Below, one piece after another: positions 1 through 9,829 of a stretch of DNA of 64,000 bases (positions are counted from its first letter, which is position 1; each line of letters begins with the position of its first letter). The stretch spans positions 650,682 to 714,681 of the forward strand of contig CAJNDS010000557.1 in NCBI GenBank assembly GCA_905221605.1. The letters are read 5' to 3'. A program made the translations under genes and the position numbers. The notes beneath the pieces are model-generated. The model was not told where the DNA came from. It saw nothing but the letters and a program-made list of their open reading frames with translations, and did not search any database. This DNA comes from Symbiodinium natans (lineage: Eukaryota > Sar > Dinophyceae > Suessiales > Symbiodiniaceae).

Positions 1-885
1 CCGTACCCTTGCCGAGGCGGCCTCGCGTTGGCGATAAAAATTAGCATGTCACATTTACGCATAAACGAAGAATATATTCACGTGTTTTGTTCATATTTCA
101 CACACAAAACTTATACTACATCACATTATTTGGTATTTTCTGTGCATGAAGTTCAAACAAACCAAATAAATGGTGTGTGTGTGTGTGTTGTGGAGTCTTC
201 TTGTTTAAAAAAGCAAGACAAAATACAACGTACAAGAAAGCTGAATCAAAATTCGTAAATGTTGACCATTGACGGCAAAAACCCATATTAATTTTAACAG
301 TTCATAGTTGCTAATTATCGGTTTTGAATTTTCCCCCATCATTTTTGTCGTATCAGGGTGTGATAACTCCATTTATGGATGAAAAGAAAATCAATTACAA
401 CAAGCTCCGAATATCTGCAAGTAATAAGAAACCATGGGACTGTTTTGTCTTTTTGTTTAACCGATTTTCTTGTCACAGGAATTCCACCGCCATGTTCTGC
501 GATCTTTAATGATTGAAAACCGAATTAACCAACAGTGATAAATATGTACTAACGAATTTACCACAAATATCATGGCTTCAAACATTGGATACAGTAATTT
601 GTGCTTCAGGAAAGGTTAACCTTTATGGAGGTCAAATAAAGGCAAATTGTTGAGTATTTGCTTGATGTTGTTAAGTTGTGTTTCAAAACAGCCAAAAACA
701 ATCTTCAAGAAAGATGTTGGTTTGTATTTTAACCACAACGACTGTATAACAGTCAACGAAGTGAGCACAACGGTAGCTTTCCTTGATCCACTGCAATTTC
801 ATTCCAAACATGTTCGTATGCCGCAAAGTACATTTTATCATGTCTTATACTCAAAACCGTACTATGATTTAGAGGACTGACCATA
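1..885. other. AT-rich stretch, no gene recognised
   Basis: This stretch is clearly richer in A and T than what follows, with a short GT microsatellite at about 174-188. The open frames are short and have no recognisable protein pattern. Composition changes sharply near 885, where a dispersed repeat begins. It may be spacer, the interior of a long intron, or a decayed element. Confidence 0.5.
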
Positions 886-1008
886 CGGGGGTTTCCGAAA
901 ATGGTGGGTACCTTTTTTTTTTTGGGGGGGGGGGGGGGGGCTCTTTCAATAAGGATTGTAGCATTTTGGGGTATATTAGGGGTACCCCTTTTTTGGGAAG
1001 TTCTCATG
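886..1008 (+). repeat. Dispersed short element, copy 1
   Basis: This copy shows the family pattern seen elsewhere in the window: a GGTTTCCGAAA start, a GGGTACC box followed by T and G runs, an AATAAGGAT segment, then a TTTTGGGG box. Related copies lie near 9,480-9,620, 10,150-10,270, 16,165-16,385, 19,075-19,165, 34,955-35,045, 55,447-55,548 and 61,845-61,975, in both orientations. No coding capacity is visible. It resembles a non-autonomous element or an introner. Confidence 0.55.
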
Positions 1009-1045
1009 TTTTAAAGTCAACTTCCATATCTTTGCTCCCTTTCGC

Positions 1046-1396
1046 CTCCTCGGGCAAGTCAAGCGGGGACTGGCGCCAAAGGCGCCCAAAGCTTCGCAGG
1101 GAGGCGTGAAGAGAAATTCCCCGGACGATGTCTGCATCTACCTGATTTAGGGTTTAGGGTTTAAGGGTTTAGGGGTTTAGGGGTTTAGGGGTTTAGGGGT
1201 TTAGGGGTTTAGGGGTTTGGGGGTTTAGGGGTCTAGGGGTTTAGGGTTCTTTCACCATGGGGCATCGAGTTTTGTGGCTGAGGGTTGAAAAGGCTTAAGG
1301 CTTTAAAGGGTTTCAAGTTATTAAGGTCTATTTGCTGGCCTCTAGGACTCGCATCTGCTGCAGCCGGCTCCACTTGCCTCCGTCGCGAATGCCGAA
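1046..1396 (-). CDS. N-terminal exons of a second TIR-like membrane gene (partial)
   Basis: Two minus-strand exons match exons of the gene at 2,974-9,803. Exon 1,340-1,396 encodes FGIRDGGKWSRLQQMRVLE and ends at a GC donor. Exon 1,046-1,141 encodes 32 residues starting VDADIVRGISLHASLRSFG and ending LDLPEE before a GC donor. The counterparts read GKWSRLQHMRHLE, VDAEILRGIPLQ and ASLRSLGELWRRSP. Exon lengths and phase agree exactly, except that the 32-codon exon here is split by an intron in the other gene. The acceptor of the second exon, CCCTAAATCAG, is built from a telomere-type repeat. The expected next exon (the DVFLSH box) is not visible down to position 1, so the gene is either cut off by the AT-rich stretch or continues outside the window. 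The function of this N-terminal region is unknown. Confidence 0.6.
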
Positions 1397-1866
1397 CTCA
1401 CGCGTTTAGGGTTTAGGGTTTAGGGTTTAGGGTTTAGGTTTTAGGGTTTAGGGTTTAGGTTTTAGTGGGCCTAAGGCATGGACCTGGATGCATCTGAACA
1501 AGCGAGGTACCCGTCTAAACGCTAGCTCAAAACTGTAGCCCACTGGCTTCCGCGAAAAATATCACCTTGCCGAAACCCTGAACCATGCAAAAGCAGTATC
1601 TTCCCCATATGGGCACTTCCCAAAATAGCGGACCCCCAAATATGCCCCCCTAAACCCTAAACCCTAAACCAAAAACCCTAAACCCTAAACCCTAAAACAG
1701 TTAGTAGAAACCATGTGCCGAGCCGCTCGGCGCATTGGAGGCCGTCGTGAGGGCCGCCACCAAAGCAGGGGGGCTGTGCTTGGCCTGGGATGGCGTGGGG
1801 GCTTTCGCAGGGTTTAGGGTTTCGTCCTCAGGGGCCTTAAACCCTAAACCCTAAACCCTAAACCCT
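1147..1866. repeat. Interstitial telomere-type repeats, both orientations
   Basis: TTTAGGG and TTTAGGGG runs occur at 1,147-1,250 and 1,404-1,465. Inverted CCCTAAA runs occur at 1,647-1,697 and 1,838-1,866. The pieces between them include the exon at 1,340-1,396 and a stretch at 1,700-1,810 that is open on both strands. These runs lie in introns or spacer, not at a chromosome end, because genes continue on both sides. Confidence 0.85.
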
Positions 1867-2973
1867 GTCGTTGTTCTTCCCGTGTTTCTTAGTTTTCCAG
1901 AGCACTTCCGGATTCAGCAGCCTCCGCCACCGCGAGAAACCGTATCGTCCGAATCTGCTGTGCACATCGAAGGGTGTGACAGGACAAGCCTACAGCAAGC
2001 AGCGGCCAAGCTCGTTCGTGTGCAGCTTGCTGCATGGTGAGCATTTCGCTCGCATCACGCACCTACCTCGCACTCACCTCGCGCAACCCAGTGAGAAGCT
2101 GAATTGGCTTGCTAGCTCCTAGCATGCTTTGCTCACCCTGCAGTAGTGCGAGCATCATGCAGTGAACCGTGGCTCTGTGCTCTGGATGTCTTCTTTGGTT
2201 AAGCTTGAACCTGCTATTTTTGGGGCTCCTCACCACGAGCAAAAGATCTAGCCCCGTCGCCCTGAGTTTCTGCGGCAGCCCAGCGGCGGAACTGGACGAA
2301 GAACTGGCATCCGCATCGCGGCTGTAGCTGTTGTGAACGACCTCCTGCACCTCCTGGCTGCCGAAAGCAGGGTGCTTGTGGTGGGGTGGGAGGTGCAGAT
2401 ACCCTCTGTGTCGTCTGAGCCTTTTTAGACTAGATGCTGCCTAGGCAAACTTCAACCCCTTAGCTCATGGCTGGTGCGCCTTTGGGGGCTCCGCGAGGCC
2501 CTCCTCTTGACAACAGCTGCTGCTCGTGCCCATCACTTTGGAGGTCCACGAACACGAAGCGCCATGGCAACGACGGGCTGCAATAGCAACCGAGGTCTTA
2601 GCAGTTCCACCACCTACCCATGTTCAGCTGCCCTTGACAGGTAGGCGCACACAATCTACGGTTGCTTCGTTCGCTTGTTTGTTGCGCTTGTTTGGGCTGC
2701 AGCAATGGGAAAAGTTTCGGCGTGGTGCACCCAGCTTGCACTCAGGCTGCACTTCCTGAAGCTGGGTCGCTGGGTCAAGGGGGCTCCCACAACGATCCCC
2801 GATATTTTTTTTGCCATGAAGCTCCACCGCTGTTCGGCACGTCATCAGACAAGTCGGCTGCCGGGATTCGGCTGGCCGAAAAAGGCAGCATCCAGAAGTC
2901 CCACTGTTTGGAACTCGGGCCTCGCAAACCTGTACCCTGCAGCCCGCAACAACCAGCTCCTACCTTACTGACT

Positions 2974-5262
2974 TCAAGCCACTGGTGCCCTATCCTGCGC
3001 CTGGCCTTGGCAGTCCGGGCCTGTCGTCCTTTCCTTGCCTTTCTCGCTGCAGGGCCTCTTCCCTGCGAAGAAGGATAAGGCGAGGATGGCCGCCAACACC
3101 GCCAGGCAGGTCCACACAACGGCCAACGACAGGCTGGTCGTATATGCCGCTCGGCTCGCGACTTGGCCCGCATAGTACAGGACGAAGAAAACAGCAAATA
3201 TCACTAAGGTCTGCAGATAGTCCAGCATGCCGGGATAGATCGGGGCGGCAAACCGATCACAAAGGTAAATCAAAATCCGCAACATTGCCAGAAACCAGCA
3301 AACGTGAAAACCGAAGCTACTTGCCACAAACTCAGACAAGATCAGTTGTCCATCCACGCCACAAAGCCACGAGGACACCAAGGGGTCTAGCGAGGTACAG
3401 AACGTCACTGAGACCACCATGACGAGATACCGTAGGGGGAAGGTAGACTTGCTGCTACGCAGCAATCCCTCTCGCAAGGGCCCCCGGACATACTCTGTAA
3501 AGGCGCTCTTGCTCCCGTACCACTCCACAATGGCTCGGTGGATGAACTCTCGGTCAAACTCGTTGCGGCAATGCGCCTCCTCGAGGTCGAAATGCCGCAG
3601 GTCTGAGAGTAGCTGATGCTTCGACATGTTGTTTCGACGCAGCAAGTGCATGAGAAGCATGACGGGAGTCAGCCTCGCACTGTCTTGTCTCTCGAGATCA
3701 CAACCGCAAGCACCACCCACTTTAAAACCCGCTCTGCTCTACTAAGCCCACCGGCGCCCGTTTACGCAGGACGCAGGATGAGTCTAAGCAGTAAAATTTC
3801 AAATTGTTTTGGGGATATGTTCGGCAGACCCCTCTTTTTGAAAATGCCCACTGCAACGGCAGATCTTCCACGGGACCGCGTGACCAGCTAGTACGCACCG
3901 ATGAAATCCCTTCAGACTTTGTGGCACCTTGTTACAGCCCGCCCGTTCCGGCACACTTCACAGATCATCTGCATGATGCGGCGGTTACGCCAGCAAGGCA
4001 AACAGATAACGCGGAGCTTGGCCACGACTCTGGTTCTCACTTGATGGCTACGGCTACACATATAATTAAACCTTCAAACAATGCCTAACAGTTCACTACC
4101 CCAAACCTGCTCCATGGACAAGAGGCGAAATGACGTAGACCGTGAACCTTGCAACTTCTTGCAGGACGGTGATCATGGAGAAAAGGAGGGCCACGAAGTA
4201 TGTGAACAGGATGGTGAGCAATACACCTGTTTCCACAAAGACCGGCGAGACGACGATGCGCCCGCCCGGGTTTGCCATCCGGTAGGCTGCAAGCTCGAAA
4301 ACGCACCATAACCTCCATTGACGTGTTTAGGGTTTAGGGTTTAGGGTTTAGGGTTTAGGGTTTAGGGTTTAGGGTTTAGGGTTTAGGGTTTAGGGTTTAG
4401 GGTTTAGGGGTTTTGGGTTTTGGGTTTTGGGTTTTGGGTTTGGGTTTTGGGTTTTGGGTTTTGGGTTTTGGGTTTTGGGTTTTGGGTTTTGGGTTTTGGG
4501 TTTTGGGTTTTGGGTTTTGGGTTTTGGGTTTTGGGTTTTGGGTTTTGGGTCGGATGCCCTACCCCGAAAATTATAACAGCGACTGCCAGCGAAGACCCCA
4601 AACAGAATGTCCGAAACTACCCGCGTCCTGAGATTTGTGTGGCAGAAGCCACACAAGATGGTGTCATGGGTCGAACCCACCCGTGGGCGTGATCACGTGA
4701 AGTCCAATAAATCCCATGGCCCATCATCAAATCTGGCCCTGCTCCGCTAGCTAGCCCAAGCTGATGCCCTAGCAGATTTTGGCTCAATCTGTTCTTTGGG
4801 TCTCAGCACTCGACAATGAGCAGCTCTTGTTTAGCACAGACGACATCGCATATATTTGCTACTTGCCCAATAAGAAGCCAGAACGGAAGAAAGGGATAGC
4901 CAAATGGGAGCCCGGCCCAAAAAGCCAAAAAGAAAGGGAGATGGAAAGCCAACCCGATGGGAGCCCACCCATCTGACCCGGCAACCAAGCAAGCCCAACC
5001 CCGTCGGCGCCTCCCATCCGAATCATGAGCCCCAAGCGGAAACATGACAGCCACTCGCCAACACAGGTACCAGAAAGGAAGCCACGAAGAAAGCCAAAGC
5101 TCCATTTCTGACCCACCGGAAGGAAAGGGAGCCATGAAAGGAGCCCAGTCGGTGCGTGACCCCACGCATTTCACGAAGTTCGGTCGCTGCGGCCCACCCA
5201 TCCGGCCACCGCAGCCCGCAAACGTTTCTGAAGAGAGAACCCCGAACCATGCCTGCTTGGGG

Positions 5263-5296
<34 letters not shown>

Positions 5297-8200
5297 TGGC
5301 TTGGCATGAACTGATGCAGTGATCACGATACCAACATGTACCAACCACCAGACCCACAACACACTCAAGAGGAGTCAAGAAGAAGGGAAGAATGAAAAGG
5401 AGCATGGTTGCCTGCCTCGAGCGGCAGCTCCTGTTGCCAGTTGTGGTATCCAAGGCCCATAAATCCAAGGTGCTGGCGATCCAAGGCACAGCGGCGCGAT
5501 CATCGAGATGGGAATTTTGGGACTTCAGGGTACATGATGTCACAAAAAGTGTGGTGGATACCAGCTGCAACGGCGTTGCCCAGGTACTCCACACGCAGGT
5601 ACGTCCAGGTGATCAGCCTGGATATCCTCCCAACTCATAAGCAGCTTCATTGGCAGTGAGCGTATGAGCGGGTCACTGCCCCCTGCAAATGGAAATGTCA
5701 GTCACAGCGATCACCATGTTCAGGCGTTTACACACACACACATGCCCCGAAGGGCGAAAGGACGCGAAGAAGCAAGCTGGTGTCAGCAAGCCAGTCATGA
5801 ACAGCAACAAGAGAGGAGGCAGAGACAACAAAACAGGAACGACACCAGGAGGCAACAAGAAACGCGAAAACAACAAAACAGGGGGTCAGACAGCATCATG
5901 GGAGGACAGTCAATGACATGTCTGTTTAAGGATTCCGGATACCTTGAGCGCGTGCCTACCTGGTCCTCCTACCTGCACATGCACAGACGATCTACCTGCA
6001 CTCCTAGGGAAAGCACATGTTCAGCAAGCTGTCTCTACTGATCAACCCTTGACCGCGGCCCTTGACCGTGCAGTGACCGATGATCCCGATGAAGCCCACT
6101 GTGGGCACATGTCATCCTACTGCAGATGATCCCGATGGATGAGAACAAGCGTCTGCAACGTTGTGATTCACTCATCCGCTATCGCGGGCTCGGGCACATG
6201 CCCCTGAGATCTGGCCCCATGTCGGGAAAAACCAGAACTGGTACACACTTTGGCTTGGCATGAACTGATGCAGTGATCACGGTACCAACATGTACCAACC
6301 ACCAGACCCACAACACACTCAAGAGGAGTCAAGAAGAAGGGAAGAATGAAAAGGAGCATGGTTGCCTGCCTCGAGCGGCAGCTCCTGTTGCCAGTTGTGG
6401 TATCCAAGGCCCATAAATCCAAGGTGCTGGCGATCCAAGGCACAGCGGTGCGATCATCGAGATGGGAATTTTGGGACTTCAGGGTACATGATGTCACAAA
6501 AAGTGTGGTGGATACCAGCTGCAACGGCGTTGCCCAGGTACTCCACATGCAGGTACGTCCAGGTGATCAGCCTGGATATCCTCCCAACTCATAAGCAGCT
6601 TCATTGGCAGTGAGCGTATGAGCGGGTCACTGCCCCCTGCAAATGGAAATGTCAGTCACAGCGATCACCATGTTCAGGCGTTTACACACACACACGCCCC
6701 GAAGGGCGAAAAGGACGCGAAGAAGCAAGCTGGTGTCAGCAAGCCAGTCATGAACAGCAACAAGAGAGGAGGCAGAGACAACAAAACAGGAACGACACCA
6801 GGAGGCAACAAGAAACGCGAAATCAACAAAACAGGGGGTCAGACAGCATCATGGGAGGACAGTCAATGACATGTCTGTTTAAGGATTCCGGATACCTTGA
6901 GCGCGTGCCTACCTGGTCCTCCTACCTGCACATGCACAGACGATCTACCTGCACTCCTAGGGAAAGCACATGTTCAGCAAGCTGTCTCTACTGATCAACC
7001 CTTGACCGCGGCCCTTGACCGTGCAGTGACCGATGATCCCGATGAAGCCCACTGTGGGCACATGTCATCCTACTGCAGATGATCCCGATGGATGAGAACA
7101 AGCGTCTGCAACGTTGTGATTCACTCATCCGCTATCGCGGGCTCGGGCACATGCCCCTGAGATCTGGCCCCATGTCGGGAAAAACCAGAACTGGTACACA
7201 CTTTGGCTTGGCATGAACTGATGCAGTGATCACGGTACCAACATGTACCAACCACCAGACCCACAACACACTCAAGAGGAGTCAAGAAGAAGGGAAGAAT
7301 GAAAAGGAGCATGGTTGCCTGCCTCGAGCGGCAGCTCCTGTTGCCAGTTGTGGTATCCAAGGCCCATAAATCCAAGGTGCTGGCGATCCAAGGCACAGCG
7401 GTGCGATCATCGAGATGGGAATTTTGGGACTTCAGGGTACATGATGTCACAAAAAGTGTGGTGGATACCAGCTGCAACGGCGTTGCCCAGGTACTCCACA
7501 TGCAGGTACGTCCAGGTGATCAGCCTGGATATCCTCCCAACTCATAAGCAGCTTCATTGGCAGTGAGCGTATGAGCGGGTCACTGCCCCCTGCAAATGGA
7601 AATGTCAGTCACAGCGATCACCATGTTCAGGCGTTTACACACACACACACACACACACAACTTTGAAAATTCGGGGCGCGCCTTGAGAGATACGGAGCGG
7701 ACCAAAGTACCCTCAGCTCCCGCGACATGCGCAAAAACCCACCGAGGCCGTATATTCCGCGCTCCATGAGCTCGTTGTCGACCTGACGGGTACGACAAGC
7801 AAACGCATCCGCCGCAAGAAAGCAAACCCCATAGGGTGCTGAAAATATGCTGGCGTAAATCCCAAACAGTGATCAAGACGAACTGAGCTCAAGGTTTCGC
7901 ACAAAAGTTATGCCAACTGAGTTGTCCCCGAACAAGGAATGTCGAATCTCATCTGCTCGAACATTTTGGAATTCGTTGTGAAGTGCTGGGTCCGTATTTA
8001 TGCCCGTCCCCTACATCCACGACGTCACAAGGCTCAGTTGAACCTAACCGTTGTATGGCAAAGTACACGAAAGTCAAGTTGAGCATGAAAAGAACAGAAA
8101 CGACACGATGCAACTTGCTTCATCATCCTTGTCGGCTCCCTCTTGCTCCTGGTGGCTTGAAGCACGCAGGTTTGACATTTCTTGATCCCAAATGGAGCCA

Positions 8201-9803
8201 TCTTAAGCCCTGCATTTAGTGCTTCGTTGAAACCCCTCCTTAGAGGGTGCTCACAGTTTGGGCCACGCCAGGGCCTGATGGATGCTGACCACGTCCAGAA
8301 AGCAAAGAGGATCACGGCCGCCGAGGCTCGGGCAGTATGGCACCAACATCAGGGCCAGAAAGGAACCCGCAAAGGCCATGAGAAGACACCAGGGAAAGAA
8401 TGGGCATGTTAAATGGGCCAACTCTTCGAAGTCGGATGGGAGGTCGAATGGCAAAGGCAGCCACCGCTGCATGCTCAGCACGACGGCGACTGTAACGCCC
8501 AGACTTTGCCCAAGCAGCATGTGCTTCCAGCCTGCTTGGAAGAGCAGACTCAGGACTTTGTACCTGACACCATCAGTGCCGAGCAGGTGCCAAGCAGGTG
8601 CCAAGCAGGTGCCAAAGTAGGCAAACCCTTGTCAAACATACTCAAACATGATGAACCTCCCTAGGAACAGCTCGCTAGAGCCCTAACTCGCATGGCCTCG
8701 CCTCCCAGGGGTCATCCAGGTGTGGGAAAGGAAGACATCAAATTCCTCCACGGGCACGGAGAGGTCGTAGAGCCCCAGGCGTGCCTCAACGGCTCAGGAG
8801 GGATATTGAAAACTTCAAAAATCTGTTTAATCTGTTTCTGGGAGCGTTTTTGCGGAATACCTTGCAGTTTTCACGGGCTTTGCTTTCAAAGGCACTTGAG
8901 GTCTTTGGCAACTCCGGGGTCTGGGGGATATACTCGCAGACGCGCCTGTTCGTGGAGGTCGACGGGCGAGCGGCGCCAAAGCTCGCCCAAGGATCGCAGG
9001 GAGGCCTGGTTTAGGGTTTAGGGTTTCAGGGTCTTGGGGTTTTGGGGTTTAGGGTGTAGGGTCTAGGGTTTAGGGTGTGTAGGGTTTAGCGTTTAGGGTC
9101 TAGGGTCTCGGGATTAGGCTTTAGGGCTTAGGGCTTAGGGATTCTGAGTCTTGGGAGGCGCGGAGGAGTTGTGACAGCTGAAGCCCCAGGTCCATGCCTG
9201 GACCCCTAAACCCTGAACCCTAGACCCTAAACCCTAAACCCTAACCCCTAAACCCCAAACCCCAAACCCTAAACCCCAAACCCTAAACCCCAAACCCTAA
9301 ACCCTAAACCCCGAAAGGCCGGCCGTCCTGGAGTGGAATGCCCCGCAGGATCTCTGCATCCACCTGTGCTTCAGCCCAGACTCTCCTTATGTGGGGGAGG
9401 TTTACATAGGGGACCCCCTAAAATAGACCGCAAAACAGTTTAGGGTTTAGGGTTGAGGGTTTAGGGTTTAGGGCTTAGGGGGGGTTTATGAACACAGCCC
9501 CTAAAGAGTAGACCCCCAAATAGTAGGATTCCCTGATAGTAAGGACCCCCCAAAACAGACAGCAAACTAGTAGGATTCCCGTACAATGAGGACCCCAATA
9601 AGGTTCCCCATCTTCGGAAAACTCCTCGAGTCGCCTTCAACCAGCGACTGGTCCTAGCCAACACCCTAAACCCTAAACCCTAAACCCTAAACCCTAAACC
9701 CAAAACCCTAAACCCTAAACCCTCCGGGGGTTCGGGGAGTTCAGGGCCTTAGGGCCTATGCGAACCTCAAGGTGCCGCATGTGCTGCAGTCGGCTCCACT
9801 TGC
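2974..9803 (-). CDS. TIR-like multi-pass membrane protein, intron-rich
   Basis: Minus-strand exons join in phase: ~9,803-9,766; 9,363-9,328; 9,005-8,946; 8,784-8,702; 8,563-8,275; 7,782-7,682; 4,312-4,148; 3,679-2,974 (stop). Donors are GT, GA, GC, GC, GC, GC and GT in that order. The fourth exon carries EEFDVFLSHTW, like TIR box 1. The fifth has two membrane segments and then LDVVSIHQ. The sixth and seventh join to give APYLSRLWCVFELAAYR, like the TIR 'S..Y..S.WC..EL' block, with the W-x3-E glutamate kept. A further membrane segment follows, then a conserved cytosolic stretch (FDREFIHRAIVEWYGS) and about four membrane helices. I recall similar proteins as a dinoflagellate-specific family, without known function. 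An NAD-cleaving or signalling role is inference from the TIR resemblance. The 5' end is not found. The last exon may splice on to exons near 2.2-2.6 kb instead of stopping at 2,974. Confidence 0.75.
4325..4551. repeat. TTTAGGG run passing into a TTTTGGG run
   Basis: About twelve perfect TTTAGGG units (4,325-4,408) pass directly into about twenty TTTTGGG units (4,411-4,549) with one short unit. The run lies in the 3.4 kb intron of the TIR-like gene, just upstream of the acceptor at 4,313-4,314. On the coding strand it reads CCCTAAA and CCCAAAA. The abrupt change of unit suggests separate expansion from a one-base variant. Confidence 0.9.
4552..5294. other. Intron sequence with AAGGGAGCC-rich stretch and CA repeat
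   Basis: This is part of the large intron between 7,681 and 4,313. From about 4,880 to 5,140 it holds loosely repeated purine-rich pieces (GGGAGCC, AGAAAGG). A CA microsatellite sits at 5,266-5,294. No exon was recognised. Long frames on the minus strand here are low-complexity. Confidence 0.5.
5295..7660. repeat. 953-954 bp tandem repeat, 2.5 copies, inside an intron
   Basis: The sequence starting TTTGGCTTGGCATGAACTG at 5,295 recurs at 6,249 and 7,202. Copies differ by a few substitutions and the length of a CA run. The third copy stops at the CA run near 7,640-7,660, and the first is also preceded by a CA run, so unequal exchange at CA tracts could have formed the array. Each unit holds a minus-strand frame of about 100 codons with one hydrophobic stretch, but there is no family resemblance. 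The array lies wholly within the GC-AG intron 7,681-4,313 of the TIR-like gene. Confidence 0.9.
9006..9327 (-). other. GA-AG intron made of inverted telomere-type runs
   Basis: On the coding strand this 322 bp intron begins GACGGCC after codon CAG, carries TTTAGGG/TTTGGGG units (plus-strand 9,205-9,310), then a 75 bp middle part, then CCCTAAA units (plus-strand 9,008-9,130), and ends CCCTAAACCAG. The paralogue at 1,046-1,141 has no intron at this point: 12 codons plus 20 codons here correspond to 32 uninterrupted codons there. The opposed telomere-type arms could fold into a hairpin. Confidence 0.75.
9436..9722. repeat. Intron with telomere-type arms around a dispersed element
   Basis: A TTTAGGG run at 9,440-9,480 and a CCCTAAA run at 9,661-9,722 flank an inverted copy of the dispersed short element (9,480-9,620, with AGTAGGATTCCCTGATAG, AAGGACCCC and TCGGAAAACTCC). 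The whole lies between the exons at 9,328-9,363 and 9,766-9,803 of the TIR-like gene. Confidence 0.65.
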
Positions 9804-9829
9804 CTGGCGAGGAGAGCACCAGTCACATT

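Noticed and set aside
1700-1810. Exon-like piece between telomere-type runs (LGALEAVVRAATKAGGLCLAW on plus; SPPALVAALTTASNAPSG on minus)
   Set aside because: Open on both strands and equally plausible either way, so no call was made.
3680-3720. ATG at 3,720 as start of a 248-residue membrane protein
   Set aside because: Phase and motif continuity with the exon at 4,148-4,312 show the coding piece is an internal or terminal exon starting at 3,679, so the upstream ATG lies in an intron.
4325-4551. Chromosome end
   Set aside because: Genes and unique sequence continue on both sides and similar runs occur about forty times in both orientations, so these are interstitial repeats.
4655-4700. tRNA-like GGGTTCGACCC on the minus strand
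   Set aside because: No matching A-box or acceptor stem could be found; the motif alone is not enough.
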